From: Casuarius casuarius
Lineage: Eukaryota > Chordata > Aves > Casuariiformes > Casuariidae
Length of the DNA stretch: 64,000 nucleotides
NCBI GenBank assembly: GCA_003342895.1
Contig: PTFA01000112.1
Coordinates: 1,045,052 to 1,109,051 of the forward strand
Direction of reading: 5' to 3'
The notes beneath the pieces were generated by a model. The model was not told the DNA's origin. It saw only the letters and a list, made by a program, of their open reading frames with translations, and ran no database searches. Position numbers and translations under genes: made by a program. This document shows positions 12,351 to 24,500 of this stretch, piece by piece; positions within the stretch are counted from its first letter, which is position 1; the number at the start of each line of letters is the position of its first letter.

Positions 12351-14366
12351 TGTGTCTAGCGAGGAGGTTAGAGGTGCGCGTGGCCCACCAGCCAAGGGAA
12401 GAAAACGGTTTGGTTTTGCTCTAGATCCTGAAAGGGCCAAGACGTGTTTCCCTGCTGAGCTCTGCTGTACGCAGCGTGTGAGATGTCCTCTGTGCTACTT
12501 TTCCTCTGTTAAGATGTTGTACGTTAGATTTCTGGTTGGAGAAACAGGCGAGGATTTACTTTGGGCATTTCCAGCTCCTTTGTGGAAAGGGAGGGGGGTG
12601 ATCAGAAAGGACAGAGGCAAAATAAGGTTTGATATGGCTGGCTTTGGAAAGTTGGCACATGGACCTACCTGAGCCAACGGCTGTGTGTGTGTCATGCATC
12701 ACATCTGAGCGGCACAAACACGTCCTCTCCTTGGCCCATCATTTCTGGTTTGGTGTCTCGGGCAAGAAAAGAAGCCAAGATAAGCTCCTCTAGCTCCTTG
12801 TCCTGAGAGGAGCCCCTCTAGGAGGGGCAGAGGAGGCTGAGTCTGCGACCAACTGACGCCCTCCTTAAGCTGCAGCATTGGCCGTGCTGCGCGAGGAGGC
12901 TCTCTGTGGCCAAGACCTGCCCTGCTCAGTTTCTTTTCCTAATCTGCTCTCTGCGTTCCCAGGCGTGGCCTCCTAGCTGGAATTCCTCTCTGGCTGCCCA
13001 TCTCGAGAGCCNAGTATGGTGTGTGCAAGCTCAACGCGCTCGAGAGACAGTAGCTCCTTGTTCCTATCTGCACCGTCAGCACAGCTCCTGGGGCCATGAA
13101 CAACACTGTGGTTTTGCTGCAACCAAATCGTTGTTGACTTCNTCTGTGATCCCAACTCAGAAAAATGCTCCGATTTGTTGCAGTGGGCTCATGTGGACAC
13201 ATCATGTGTCCCCATGCCCAGGCAGATGCTTGTGGTTCATGGCCATGTGGATTGTGGTCTTCTGACAAGGGTTTACCAAGCCGTGAAAATTTGTGGAGGG
13301 CAGGAGGAGTTTGATTGCAGCTATTGTGGTTTATAGCATGGAAGGGTTGGTGAAATCTCTGTATTATCTCAAGTATGTTTTGATGCGTCTCCTACGTGCC
13401 CCAAGCCATTGCTGTTGTGGCCCAGCACGGACAGCATGGTACCTTTATTGCTCCTCAGTCAGTACAAGCTGCAGACCCCAGTTGTGAAGTCCTGCACTCA
13501 AGGAAGCAGGGATTAGATACTGTGAATCTAGGAGTAAAAAACAGCATCATGAACATGCCCTGACCCACCCCTGAGCTAGGAGGACGCTCTAAGGGTTATC
13601 AGCTCCCTGAGCAATGCTGCAAACCAGGGAAAGAGCAGCCATATGAGGGACAGAAAGACGGGCAGACCTTCCTCCTCCTGCACGTGTCACCNCCAGGGAC
13701 TCAGACAGTCCCTCATAGCTGTAGATTTGCTGCACAGTGTTCCTTGGCGTGTGTGACCGTGGTGTTCAAGTTGCTTGTGCCTTCTGATTGCTTATGAATA
13801 TCCAGAGATAAACCCTTGAACGATGCTCTGCAGGCTGTGTTCTGAGAGGTGCTAAGTCCCTGCTGTGCCTGGGAGGCATCGTCTAGGCCTTCTGCTTGGC
13901 TGTTAAGCCCAGAGATGAATGGGAGCAAAACTTACTGGGTGTAATTTCAAGATGCTACTGGCAGGGCAGGGTGGTTTGGAAAAGGGCCTTATGCCTGTAG
14001 TATGACAGCTGCCATATGGAGAGAGTTTTCCTGCCCTGGGAATGTTTCCCAGCTCTCCTAACTCTTGTTTTTATCTGTCACTAGGAACCTATGACTTCTA
14101 TGATCACCTTCCCTCCGCTTTGAGGATGGCAGCATAGGTCCAGGACTGTTCTTCTTGCTTTTTCCTTTTCCCATCTCTTCTTTTAGCATATGGTACACAT
14201 AAAAGTCTGGTTTCTAACACCTCTCCACTCTCACAGCTGCTCCCAAACTTCCGTCCACTGGAGATCTCTCAGAAACTTGCTGCTTTATAGCAGAAGCCTG
14301 TATCGATCATGTATGAGNTGCACAGAGGAGGCCCTGGCTTGCAGCCCTGAGGGTCACCAGGGCAGG

Positions 14367-14445
14367 CCCGGTGGTTAGGTGGTCTCTTGAGTTGCTCCAA
14401 GAGACCTGTGGTTCTAATTGCAGCTGGAGACGTGGCTGGGAGAGA
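14367..14445 (+). mobile_element. Possible tRNA-derived SINE fragment
   Basis: The order ggtggttaggtggtctcttg ... gagacctgtggttctaattg resembles the A-box and B-box halves of an old tRNA-headed SINE. The match is looser than at 12.3 kb, and I cannot exclude chance similarity. Confidence 0.35.
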
Positions 14446-15489
14446 GGCAGGAGTATAGCAGGGAATCTGGGTCCTTCCCCGCACAGGCAGGAGCGTGCTC
14501 GGGAACCTGCACGGCCAATTGCAGGTCCCTCTAGCACCACCAGTGTTGCCATCTCTTATGACTTTATTATATGTGCCAAGAAATTAAACCCTCAGCTTCT
14601 AGAATTGTGTGATTATATGAGATTATCAGCTTTTCTTTTTTTCATATGAATTAGTTTTTGGTTTCTATGGCTGCATAGAAAAGCTGGAAAGCAGGTCTTA
14701 TAAGCATCCCAGATGTGAAATTTAAATGATTTTTATGTTAATGCCAAGCTCTTGGTGGGCTGGATGCTTGCNCTTGATAAATACACAAATGCTTCTTTAT
14801 TTTGGACTTTCATCAATGTTTTCATCAAAATCAAAAAGGCTTTCATCAAAGAATTGCTGTAAGGTCCAGAATANACCAGCTGCCTAGTCCAAATGGCTCC
14901 GGAGATGAAGCTCCCAAAGAGCCTGTGCTGGACAACAGAGACTGAGCGCACCACGGGCAGGCAGATCCCATCAGCCAGGACTGTAGTCTGGGGGTTAAGT
15001 CTGGACCCAGCTTTTGGGAGCTTTTTGGACCCTTTAGACTGTCGGACACGCGGGCAGAAGCAGCACGCTCAGCCTAGAGCAGGCTTCCTCGCAGCAAACC
15101 TTCGTCCTGGCTGCGTCAGCCAGGCTGGCTGGGAACCCCCAGCCGAGCGGGCCCCGGAGGAGCCAGCCGCGGAGCGCAGACCGCATCCCCTGCGCCCAGA
15201 GCCTCTCCGCAGGGCCCTGGCCGGCGGCGGTGGCGGCGGTGGCTTTTGTGCTGTCCTTGCGGGCAGGCTCCACCCGCAGCCCACAGCCCGGGCGGAGGCA
15301 GGAAATCCCGGGCAGCTGCCGTGGGAGCCCGCTCGCCGCCGCGGCTCGCCGGGCCGCGCAGCCCTGCGTGCGTGTGCATGCGTGGGCGGGGGGGCTGCCG
15401 CATGGGTTCAGCCAAGGCTGGGAGGGAACACATGGGCTGGGTTTTTTTTCCTTGGCCCGCGGTGGCTGCCCGTCCCGCCGGCCGCGGTT

Positions 15490-15579
15490 ATGGATTCGAT
15501 CATTATTCAGGAGCGGCTAGTGGAGAAGCTGCTTTCTCCGCGGACGCAGGCACAGCGAAGCCACCCAGCCAAGCTGAAG
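15490..15579 (+). CDS. SEPT5: SEPT5 coding exon 1 (MDS-type start)
   Basis: Thirty codons reading [10 protein letters not shown] then [13 protein letters not shown], ending in AKLK before gtacag; phase 0. It matches the alternative MDS isoform start of mammalian SEPT5. Just before the final LK it has about four extra residues (SHPAK in place of a single Arg). The reading frame stays open upstream to 14893, so an N-terminal extension is possible in principle. Confidence 0.9.
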
Positions 15580-18500
15580 GTACAGGGCGTATTTATAGCA
15601 CGGTGCGAGCTGGGGAGCAGCGGGGACAGGCGGGGGGAGAATGGTGCCCGAGCAGACGCGTGCAGCGCAGGATGAGACCTCTGAGGAGCAGAGGAGCGGA
15701 AGGAAGCTGGTAAGGGGGAGACGGCGGGGGCAGAAAGGACCCGCGGGGCGATGCGGGGAGGGGAGCAGCCCCCGCGGNGCGGGGCCGGGCGGATCGGGCC
15801 CCTGGGGGATGTGTGACGTGTTTTCGTGCGGTTATTTCATGCAGTGATTCCTGGGTCTGAACGTGCGTGCTTGGGGGGGCTCAGGGCACGAGCCAGCGCT
15901 GCGTGCGCACCCAAACGCAGTCTGGTTTGCGTTAGCGTGTTACATTTGTGCTTTCCTAGCCAGTTTTTGTTCTGCTGCAGCAGATGCTGGGGGGGTAAGC
16001 GGTTCTGCTGGTGCTCCCGCACTCTGCCCGGGGCCCGAGGGGCAGCTGGACATGGGGAGATGCCCCAGGGGCTGTTTGTGTCGTGAATCGATGCGGCTGC
16101 CTGGCAACGAAGGCGAGCAAAGGGTCTGCCTCCCCCCGGGCACGGGCTGCGCTGGTGCGTGCAGGCGCGGCTGCGGCGGCCTTGCCCGGCCGGGGGGAGC
16201 GGCTGGAGGAAGGGCGGCCGGGGGGACGCTGGCCGGTCGCTCCGGAGTCGGCAGCAATTAGAGGCCCTGAGCAATTAGAGGACGCTGCAGCCCACCAAAT
16301 GGCTGCAGCTGGCAGGCGTGGGGGCGTCGTGCTGTTTGTGCGCTCGGAGAAGGGGGAGCGGATGTGGGAAACGTATTTGGGGCCCTGGGTGCGGGTCGGG
16401 GCAGCAGCATCCCACCGAAAGCTCCATCATTTTTGCGGCTTGCTCCAGACCTGGGATAGGGGCCATTCTTTGAATTTTCTGTCGCCTCACGGTGTTTAAT
16501 TTTTGCCCATTTGAATACGCTCAGCAAGGCCCCATTTGTGCCCAGGATAAATGNTGCAGCGGCAGCAGGCCTGGATCGAGCTGAACAGCGCGTGAAGGAG
16601 GAGCGGTGGGGAGGGAACGGGAAAGCAGGAGCGACGGAGGCNGCGCCGCGTGCCTTGGGCTCTGCCGTGGCGGTACGGGCAGCCCAGGAGCCCCGCTGTA
16701 CCTGCAAGGGCTTCCCCTCCGTGCAGACAGGCCCCGGTGTCCGTACCCCGGTCAGGAACAGGGCCTGACCCCGTCAGCGCTTTGGCCCTTGGCCTGAGCT
16801 GCTAAGGAGAGCGTTGCCTGCTGCCAGGTGCCCCGGCCACCTCGGCCAGGCCGCGGAGGACGGGAGGAGCCGGCGTGTTGCTGCGATCACCGGAGAGCGT
16901 GTGCAGGGCGGCTGTCCTTGGCTCAGGGAGCTCTGGTTGCCACAGGGCCCCCGAGGGCGGCTGCNTCCCCGGTGGCCCCGGCCGCGTCCCCGGGCGCGCG
17001 AGCGGCTGCGGCGGAGCACACAAAGGCAGCGGGGAGAGGGGCCGCGCGCGCCCGGGCTCGGCTCGCCGGGCCCCTTGTGACAGCTGGCGCCGCGAGGGNA
17101 GCGCGACCAGCCGCCGGCTGTCCCGGCCCTGGCAGCTTGACGGGAGCTGGCTCGCGAGGTCGGGAGCAGGGGGAGGCTGCGCCGCCGCCAGCAGCCCACG
17201 TCTGCTCCAAGTCTGTCCCCTGCGTGTTCAGGAGGAGAAGGCTGTGTTTAGGAGGAGGTCAGCTTGCTTTGCACAAGTCATGGAGGCACCTGCCTTCTTC
17301 CGCCAACCCTCCCGCCCCTCCACGTGGGTCCGGAGGAAGGTGGGAGCGCAGGAGGAAGGTGGGAGCGCAGGAGGAAGGTGGGAGCACAGGCTGGGTGTCT
17401 CGGTGCTGAGATGAGGAGTGGCAGATTTGGGCTGTCCCTGGTGAAGGCAGGGTCTGGGCCCCGTCCTGCACTTGGTGATAGCCAGCTCAGCCCTGTCCTC
17501 GCCGGGGCAGGCTGTCGTGCTGGGCACCGAGTCGAGCAGCCCAGCTACAGGAACGTAAAACCTGTGCGCGTGTCCAAGCCGTGAGCGGACCGTGCTGCTG
17601 CTCTCAGGAGAAGGGCNGTGGGAAGGAGGGCATCCCTCTGCACCATTTCCCCTGCTTCTCTGGCCTTCCCCCTCGCCGGACGCACGGACACGGCTCNCGG
17701 GGTGCAGCGAGCGCCGGGGCCGGGCCGCGGAGGCAGGGCTGGAGACGAGGCTCTTGCCCGTGCGGCTCTGGCTGCCCCGTGCTTGGCCTGGCGCTCAGCC
17801 CTCCTTTCGTCGTGCAAGGGAAGCAGCCACCGGCTACGGATAAGGGGCAGCAACCTGCACCAGCCAGGATTTGCACGTATAAAATGATGTGTCCTGATCT
17901 CACCGAGCTGTGAGGAAGCAACCAGAGTTACAGCAAACCCAAACTTTCTTGATTGGCCTGAAGAGAAACGAGGGATCAGGTTTGACCAGTTACACTTGGC
18001 TNGAGTAAGCTGAGTTACACCAGAGATCAGCTCCTCAGTATCTCCATTGTCAGCCTTTAGTCATCTANTTTCAAACACAAACAAATGAGAAAAAAACAGA
18101 AAAACACCCCGAACGAGCCTCAGCTATGGTCTCATTAGTGCTGTTGCACGTGTAAAGTCACTGGAGAGAGCAGGCAATTGCTGCTTTTCCAAAACTTGGT
18201 GAAGATCAGGGCAGATTTCTTTCCAGCTCCTGAACCAAAGCTTTGCAGTGCCAGAAGCAAACGGGGAGGGATGTCGCACGCCGTGGCGGTCACCGGACGG
18301 CCCTGCTGTGTGTGCTGTGGGGCGTGGGTTGTTGTGTTACTGCGGCTTTGGTTTTGCTCAGGTTACGTTTCACCGGCAAGCAGAGCAGCTAGAGAGCAGC
18401 CCTGGTACCGAGTAGATCCAGGACACAAGGGGTCCTTTTTATCTCGTCTGGATCTTGGTGTTACCATGTTCCTCACCCTGCTTTGCAACCTCATGTTCAC

Positions 18501-21500
18501 CCTTTGCTGAGTGTGACCGCGAGGTGGGCCGGAGAAGGTTGGATACCAGTGGAGAGAGACACTCAGGGTTCACAAGGGGTTAAGCAGGNTAGATTTAATA
18601 ANAGACTTACACTCCAAACTGCAGGGGAGCCCTGGGAACCGCGCGGGGGGGTCGCCGGTGGGAGGCTGCGGGAGGTACGGCTTGGGCGCGTGGGTTGGAC
18701 GTCCAGGTGCGACTCGACTTGTTGTATCCTAAGGGCCCCTTAAATCTGCTGGAGCTCTTCCCTTATCTCAGCTGCGCTAACCTTGAGGAACTGCTGTCCG
18801 TTGTGAGGAAAGGGACTGTGCCTGCCTGGCCCTGGTGGGAGTCTGCTCCGTGTGCAGTTTCACACGCTGGGCCTGCTGCCACGTGCTCTGCCAGTCGCTG
18901 ACTCCTCGCCAGATCTTCCGCAGATGTTCTCGCTACACTGAGCCTTGCAGGAGGCAGCTGATGGTTGTCCCCAAGGAGGTACCGCTTCACAATCCAGGGG
19001 AGCCGAGCGCAGGGAGAAACAAGTAAAATCCCCTCTCAGTAACAAAGCCTCCATTCTGCCATCCTCTGGCACGCGCCAGGGCAGCTAACCTGGAGCTTGC
19101 TTTTTGTTACAGGGTCGCTGCTGCTGGCTGCAACCCTGCTTTCGGGTGCCAAAGCCCTTTAGCTCTGCTATTAGAGCCGTCGATGAAAGGGAGCGGTTTG
19201 GGCACTCTGCTTCTCTCTGACTTCCTTTGCTCTGCCCCCTCCGCGCTTCTGAGCTGCGGGGTGGGGAAGCAGCGTTGCTCAGCTGCATTAGCAAGGGGCT
19301 GAGGCCAGGGGCACCGGAGCTTATGGNCGCTCTGTCTGTTGGGGCTCATGTGACCAAGTCGGAGACCTAGACCAAGCCTAAATCCCAAGATGTCAGCCAT
19401 GGTGCTAAAGAACAGAGTCTTTTGACCCCAATGCCTGTCGGCCACATCTGCCCTGTTTGAGCGAGCAGCTCCAAGAGCAGCCACGAGTTGGGAGAAGAGG
19501 GCTTCATGTCCTGCCTGGCACCCGTCCCGCTGCCGCGTTGCAGGGTGCNTGGACGAGGACACCCATGCGCGTGGGTGTGCAGGCCAGGAGCTGTGGAGAG
19601 CTTGCTCTGGGGCTGCACTTGCCCACTTGCGATATGGAAAGTGGATGAGACTTGCCTTGCCTGAAGCCGGACACACCAGTTAGCCAGCTGTGTTCTGTTA
19701 CTGGGTGCCCCAGGAAAGAAACCAGTCAGGCTTACTGGTGGGGGACAGGTGTCTTCTCTGCCTTGCCTGCAGAGCCTGCGCTAGAGAGCCGCAGGGCAGC
19801 GTNTCTGCTTGAAAGCATTCGTGGCCGGGCTGGGAGTTGGGGCCGATTTTGAGGAACTCTTGGCTCCATGGATTTGTCTGTGGTGTGAATCCCAGGGGTA
19901 TGTTTATTTTAAGTGATCTTGAAATGCGGAGTCCATGATGTCTCCAGCTGAGGCATTTGTGAATGGCTGCTGCCTCCTGGGTCTAACTTGGAAAGTATGC
20001 GAGAAGGGCGGCGTTTGCCAGGGTCCTCAGCCGCTGCCGCTTCNGCAGCCCGGGGAGGGGAGAGTGCCGCGGCGGAGAGGACGGGCTGTGAAACCCCGAG
20101 GGTGCTCTTGTGGAGGCTGCCGGGATGGAGGAGCTGGGCTGCGCGGCCAACTGTTCCTCCAGCCCCCGAGCTGAGAGCGCAGGGCCGTGTGCTGAGCCGA
20201 GCTAGAAGGCGGTAGCTGGAGCAGGTCTGCAAATTCGCTCTTCCCTAGAGCCCAGGAAAATTGTTACCTCTTAAAGCCAACGTTAGCCCTGAGAGTGGTG
20301 GTGGAGTTTCCAGCTAACGTCCCCGGGCTGGGGTGACTGCTACTTCCGAGCNGTGTGTCTCCACGCTTGAATCCTGGGCTCAAGCTGTGTTCGCCTCTCG
20401 GGGCGCTCTGCGCGAGCGGGGTGTGCGCCCCAGGCCGCAGCCGGCGGTGTTCAGCGCGGGCGGCGAGTCTGCTCCTAGCTGCAGGCTGTGCGCCGTGCTG
20501 CGGGAAACCCACCGCTGTGCGCGCCCGTCCTTGCGCGCAGCTGGCGCAGGGCACGTGCCANGGTTGCGGGGTGACTGTGTGTTTTATGGGCTAAGAGCGC
20601 TCAGTACAAGGGAGCTCTCTCCGGGAGCCGGCGGTAGGTAGTGCCCTGGGGTTCGCAGCCACTTTCTGGCTCCCTGCGCGCTGCTCNGCTTGTAACACAG
20701 GCCACTTGGATGAGCCGTATTGTGTGCATCTAGCTAGGGCGATGGGTGCAAAGCCCACGCTGTGCTGGACGTGGTATTCCTGCATGGGGAGGTCTGCGCT
20801 TGAGAGCAGATATGTGGACAGACTGGTCCTGAGCATTAGAGGAGAAGTCCTGCTGCATNAGCCATTCTCCTAGTCAAAAAACCCACGCCAAAATCACCTC
20901 ACCAGTGTCCTGGGTACTTTCATATCTCCCCACTTCTGGCACTTCTTGCACTTCCGTCTCTTCTGAAATAATAGTACAGATTATTCAGGATTTCCTCTTA
21001 CTCAGCCAGAATGGCTGACACAGAAAGAAATGATCCCCTGTCAGATGAAGCAGAAGTCAAGCCATCGTGCCTTCCTCTAGACACAGCTCGCAAGCCCTGG
21101 GAAGCTAATTGTATAGAGCTTTNCGTCATATAACGTACACCCCTCCCCTGCGGGGAGAGATGCAGAAATGGCTCTGGGACTTGAGGATAGGTGACATTTG
21201 GTGACTCCACTCTCAAATGAGTCTGTGGCTTTGCAGGAGAAGCAAGGAGTTAGGAAAGTTGTATGTCAGCAGCAGGCCTGGATCTGCTCTCCAGTGGGGA
21301 CGGGGAGATGTGCGGTCCCTTGTGCTCTTCGTGTTGGGAGGCTGCCAAAGTGAATTGCCACGTCTGCCGCGGTTGTGGGGAAGTGGCCCTCCGTGCCCAC
21401 CAGGCACCTGTGGGAAGGGCAGGAGCCTCTGAGCCTAGAGGACATACATGCCCTGCCCTGCACCACCGTTGGGGAGGGGACTGATCTCCTCCCGCCCCGT

Positions 21501-24500
21501 GGCTCTGCGTCGGGGGGCTTGAGTCCTTGGTCCCTCCACCTCCCCATCGCTGTGGGAGGCGGGAGCAGGAGTGGTGGCACACCCTGACCTGCCGCTGTCT
21601 GCCTCTGCCCTGCAGGACCATGAGAAGCAGTACGTGGGCTTTGCCACTCTTCCTAACCAGGTCCACCGGAAATCCGTGAAGAAGGGTTTCGACTTCACCC
21701 TGATGGTCGCAGGTGAGACTGCCCGGCTGTTCCTGTGAGCGCGGTTGCCCCAGCAGCTGTTGGGCTTGAGTTGGGAGGACACCGTCAGTTTTCCAAAGCC
21801 TGACCCAGCCACCAGTAGTGCTCCAGTAGCAAAACACCTGATTTCTCAAGAGCCCGTTGAAACCAGGGAGATGGCTGGAGGAAGAAGTAGCAGCTGAGTG
21901 AGCTCTAAGCTGATGCCTGGCCCTGGAGGTTTCCTGGCCTGGCTGTTTCCAAGCCCNTCCCTGGGTAGGAGGCTGCCAGTTCTAAGTGAGAAACCATAGT
22001 GCCTGGGACATTGCTGTCCTCCGGCTGTGATTCCATGGAGCTGGGATTTCACCCTCTATGCTTAACCCTGGCCCCTCAGTTTGCCCTCATCTTAACTGTG
22101 GTATGTCCCTAGGCACCCTAAAGACTCCACAACCATGGATGGAGATGGCCGGGACAGACAAGGAGTGCANAGAGGGGACCAGCTCTCCTCGCTTCCCATA
22201 GATGCTGTCTTAGCATCCAGATCCTTCCCCTGCTGTGTTCTCTACCGGTCTGCTCAGACCTTGCTTTAGCCCCCAACTCGTGTCACAGTCACACGCTTAC
22301 CCCAGAGGAGTGGGTCCTCCTCGCCCACCCATAGCCCTTNTGAGCGTTGTGTGTAGCTGCTCCTCCAGCAGAATGGCTGGTCTGGGCAGTGGAGGCAAGG
22401 TCAGCAGGGACTGCGATAAAGGGAAGGGAGAGAGGAGGTGGAGGAGCTGGGAGATCACATTTGTACAAGGACTGAGATATCTTGCAGCAAAAGTCCTCCC
22501 ACTGCTGGAAAAATGTAACACCCATACACAGCTCCTGACAGCTCATCTCGCTCGCTCTGGCTCTGGATTCGAAGGCTTGCTCAGAGTTTATTTTGTAAGT
22601 CAATTAGTGGGTCATGTTGCTTGCTCTTCCCTCCTCCCCTCTGTGCTCTGTCAATTAGGAGAGTCGGGTCTGGGCAAATCCACCCTCGTGAATAGCCTGT
22701 TCCTGACAGATCTCTACAAAGACAGAAAGCTCCTCAATGCAGAGGGTAAGTTGGGGACAAAGTGGGGCAAATGGGTTCTTGTAGCATCNGTTCTAGGCTG
22801 TCCTAATGACCGGCACTTTGGTTCCTTGCTCCAGCAGCAGCTGCAGGCTTGGCTGGGTCCCAGCCCTNTTGTTTGCTGCTCTGGTCTCCTTTGCTGGCCA
22901 CAGAGGCACTAGTATTTGAGCAAGAGGGGTTTAGCATCCTGAGCTGTTGGGATCCTTCTGTCTTATGAAGGAAAGATGAGGCTGCAGAGTGGCACTAGCC
23001 GTTTGGGTTGAGACGCTGAGATTTGTCTTTTGTTCTGGGGTGCTGGAGTGATGTAGGGATTCCCCTTCCCAAATGACTGAGAGAAATAGTCTCCAGAACA
23101 GCTGGGCTAAGTGTATTTTGGAGGTTTGCGCATCTTCTCAGAGGTCTGTCTGCTTGCTGCTGGCCTCCCTNGTTACCACTCACTTGAAGCTCCTTAGAGG
23201 ATGGGTCAAAGCTTTTTGAAACCTATGTTTCTCCCCTGGCTCAGTGATAATGAGGGAGCTGGTGTTGTCATGGGTGTGAGTGGGGATCCCCAGCATTACC
23301 GCCTGGCTTTAATTCACNTATTCCTGTTCAAAGAGAGAATCAACCAGACAGTGGAAATCGTCAAGCACACGGTGGACATTGAGGAGAAGGGTGTCAAGCT
23401 GAAGTTGACCATAGTGGACACACCAGGCTTTGGAGATGCCGTTAACAACACCGAGTGGTGAGCAGGCACTGCTCTTCCTCTTCGTCCTTGGCCACGTCTG
23501 TTTTCTGTGGGTGCTTCACAGGGAGGGGGTCTGGCAGTGGGAAGGGGATGCTGCTGTCTCACAGTCCCTTGGAGACAGTGTTCTGTTAAACACGTCGTTT
23601 GGTTTTGGTCTAAATTGCCATCCCCAGCTGGAAGCCCATCACTGACTACATCGACCAGCAGTTTGAGCAGTATTTCCGAGATGAGAGTGGCCTGAACCGG
23701 AAGAACATCCAGGACAACCGAGTGCATTGCTGCCTCTACTTCATCTCACCCTTCGGGCATGGGTGAGAGCCCCCACTCCAGGGCTGGGGGCTGGGTGNGA
23801 CTCCGTCCTGGGGGAAAGGGCTCGTGCCTCGAGATTGCCCGATAGTGGCTGTATATTGGCAGGGCTGTTGGCACAGGGTGATGCTCGTCAGCCGAGCATC
23901 ACCCAACCTCCCTCCCCCTCGCAGACATGACAGCCGCTGCCCTTGTGATCAGGAAGGACTGATCTCCCTCAGGCCTGCAGCCTGTTTTGGAAATCAAGAG
24001 GAAAAAAAAGCCACGCAGCCTTGTATCTTCCTATCTTCCTATCTACTTCAGCCTGACTGGTGGGTAGGGAAGGGAGTTTTAAGCTACCTTCAGCCTCTGT
24101 CAGGCCTTGCTGGTTCACGTCCCAGCGTAGCTGGNAGCAGCCCCAGGGGCCTGGCCTCGGGGTGCCGGGGGAGCCGGCCGTGCTGGCTGCCNGCAGCACA
24201 GGGCTCCCGGAGGGGTCCCGGCTGAAGCTGTAGCATTTGGCCTGCAAAGGAGCGAGTACCCGGCCTGTGTCTGTGTGAGGCATTTCAGCAGCTAAAATCT
24301 GAGACAGCGTTCCTGAAGATACGGCCCTAGCTGAGGGCTCTCCCAGGCTCTCGTGATAGTGCTGTCTGCAGCCCTTCTTGCTGGGCCCGGGGGTGAGGTG
24401 GGAAAGGCTGGGAGGGAGCTGCCCAACGTGTCCCTGCTAACCCCTGTCCCTCCTCATCCCTGCTGCAGGCTGAGGCCTGTGGATGTCGAGTTCATGAAGG

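Larger units (their letters stand above)
7180..14950. other. Upstream intergenic sequence, right part
   Basis: No protein-coding gene is recognised. Base composition alternates between ordinary sequence and GC/CpG-rich patches (about 7.6-8.1 kb and 11.3-12.1 kb), then becomes AT-richer at 14.5-14.9 kb before the SEPT5 CpG island. It contains a MITE-like palindrome, a CR1 tail and two tRNA-derived SINE fragments, listed separately. The CpG patch near 11.5 kb could be an unannotated promoter, but nothing in the sequence proves transcription. Confidence 0.55.
15030..17900. promoter_or_regulatory. SEPT5: CpG island spanning the SEPT5 first exon
   Basis: The stretch is rich in G, C and undepleted CG dinucleotides, in contrast to the AT-rich sequence at 14.5-14.9 kb. 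It covers the SEPT5 start codon and the first 2.3 kb of intron 1. No TATA box stands out in a typical position, so a dispersed CpG-island promoter is the likely arrangement. The transcription start cannot be placed from sequence alone. Boundaries are judged by eye. Confidence 0.75.
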
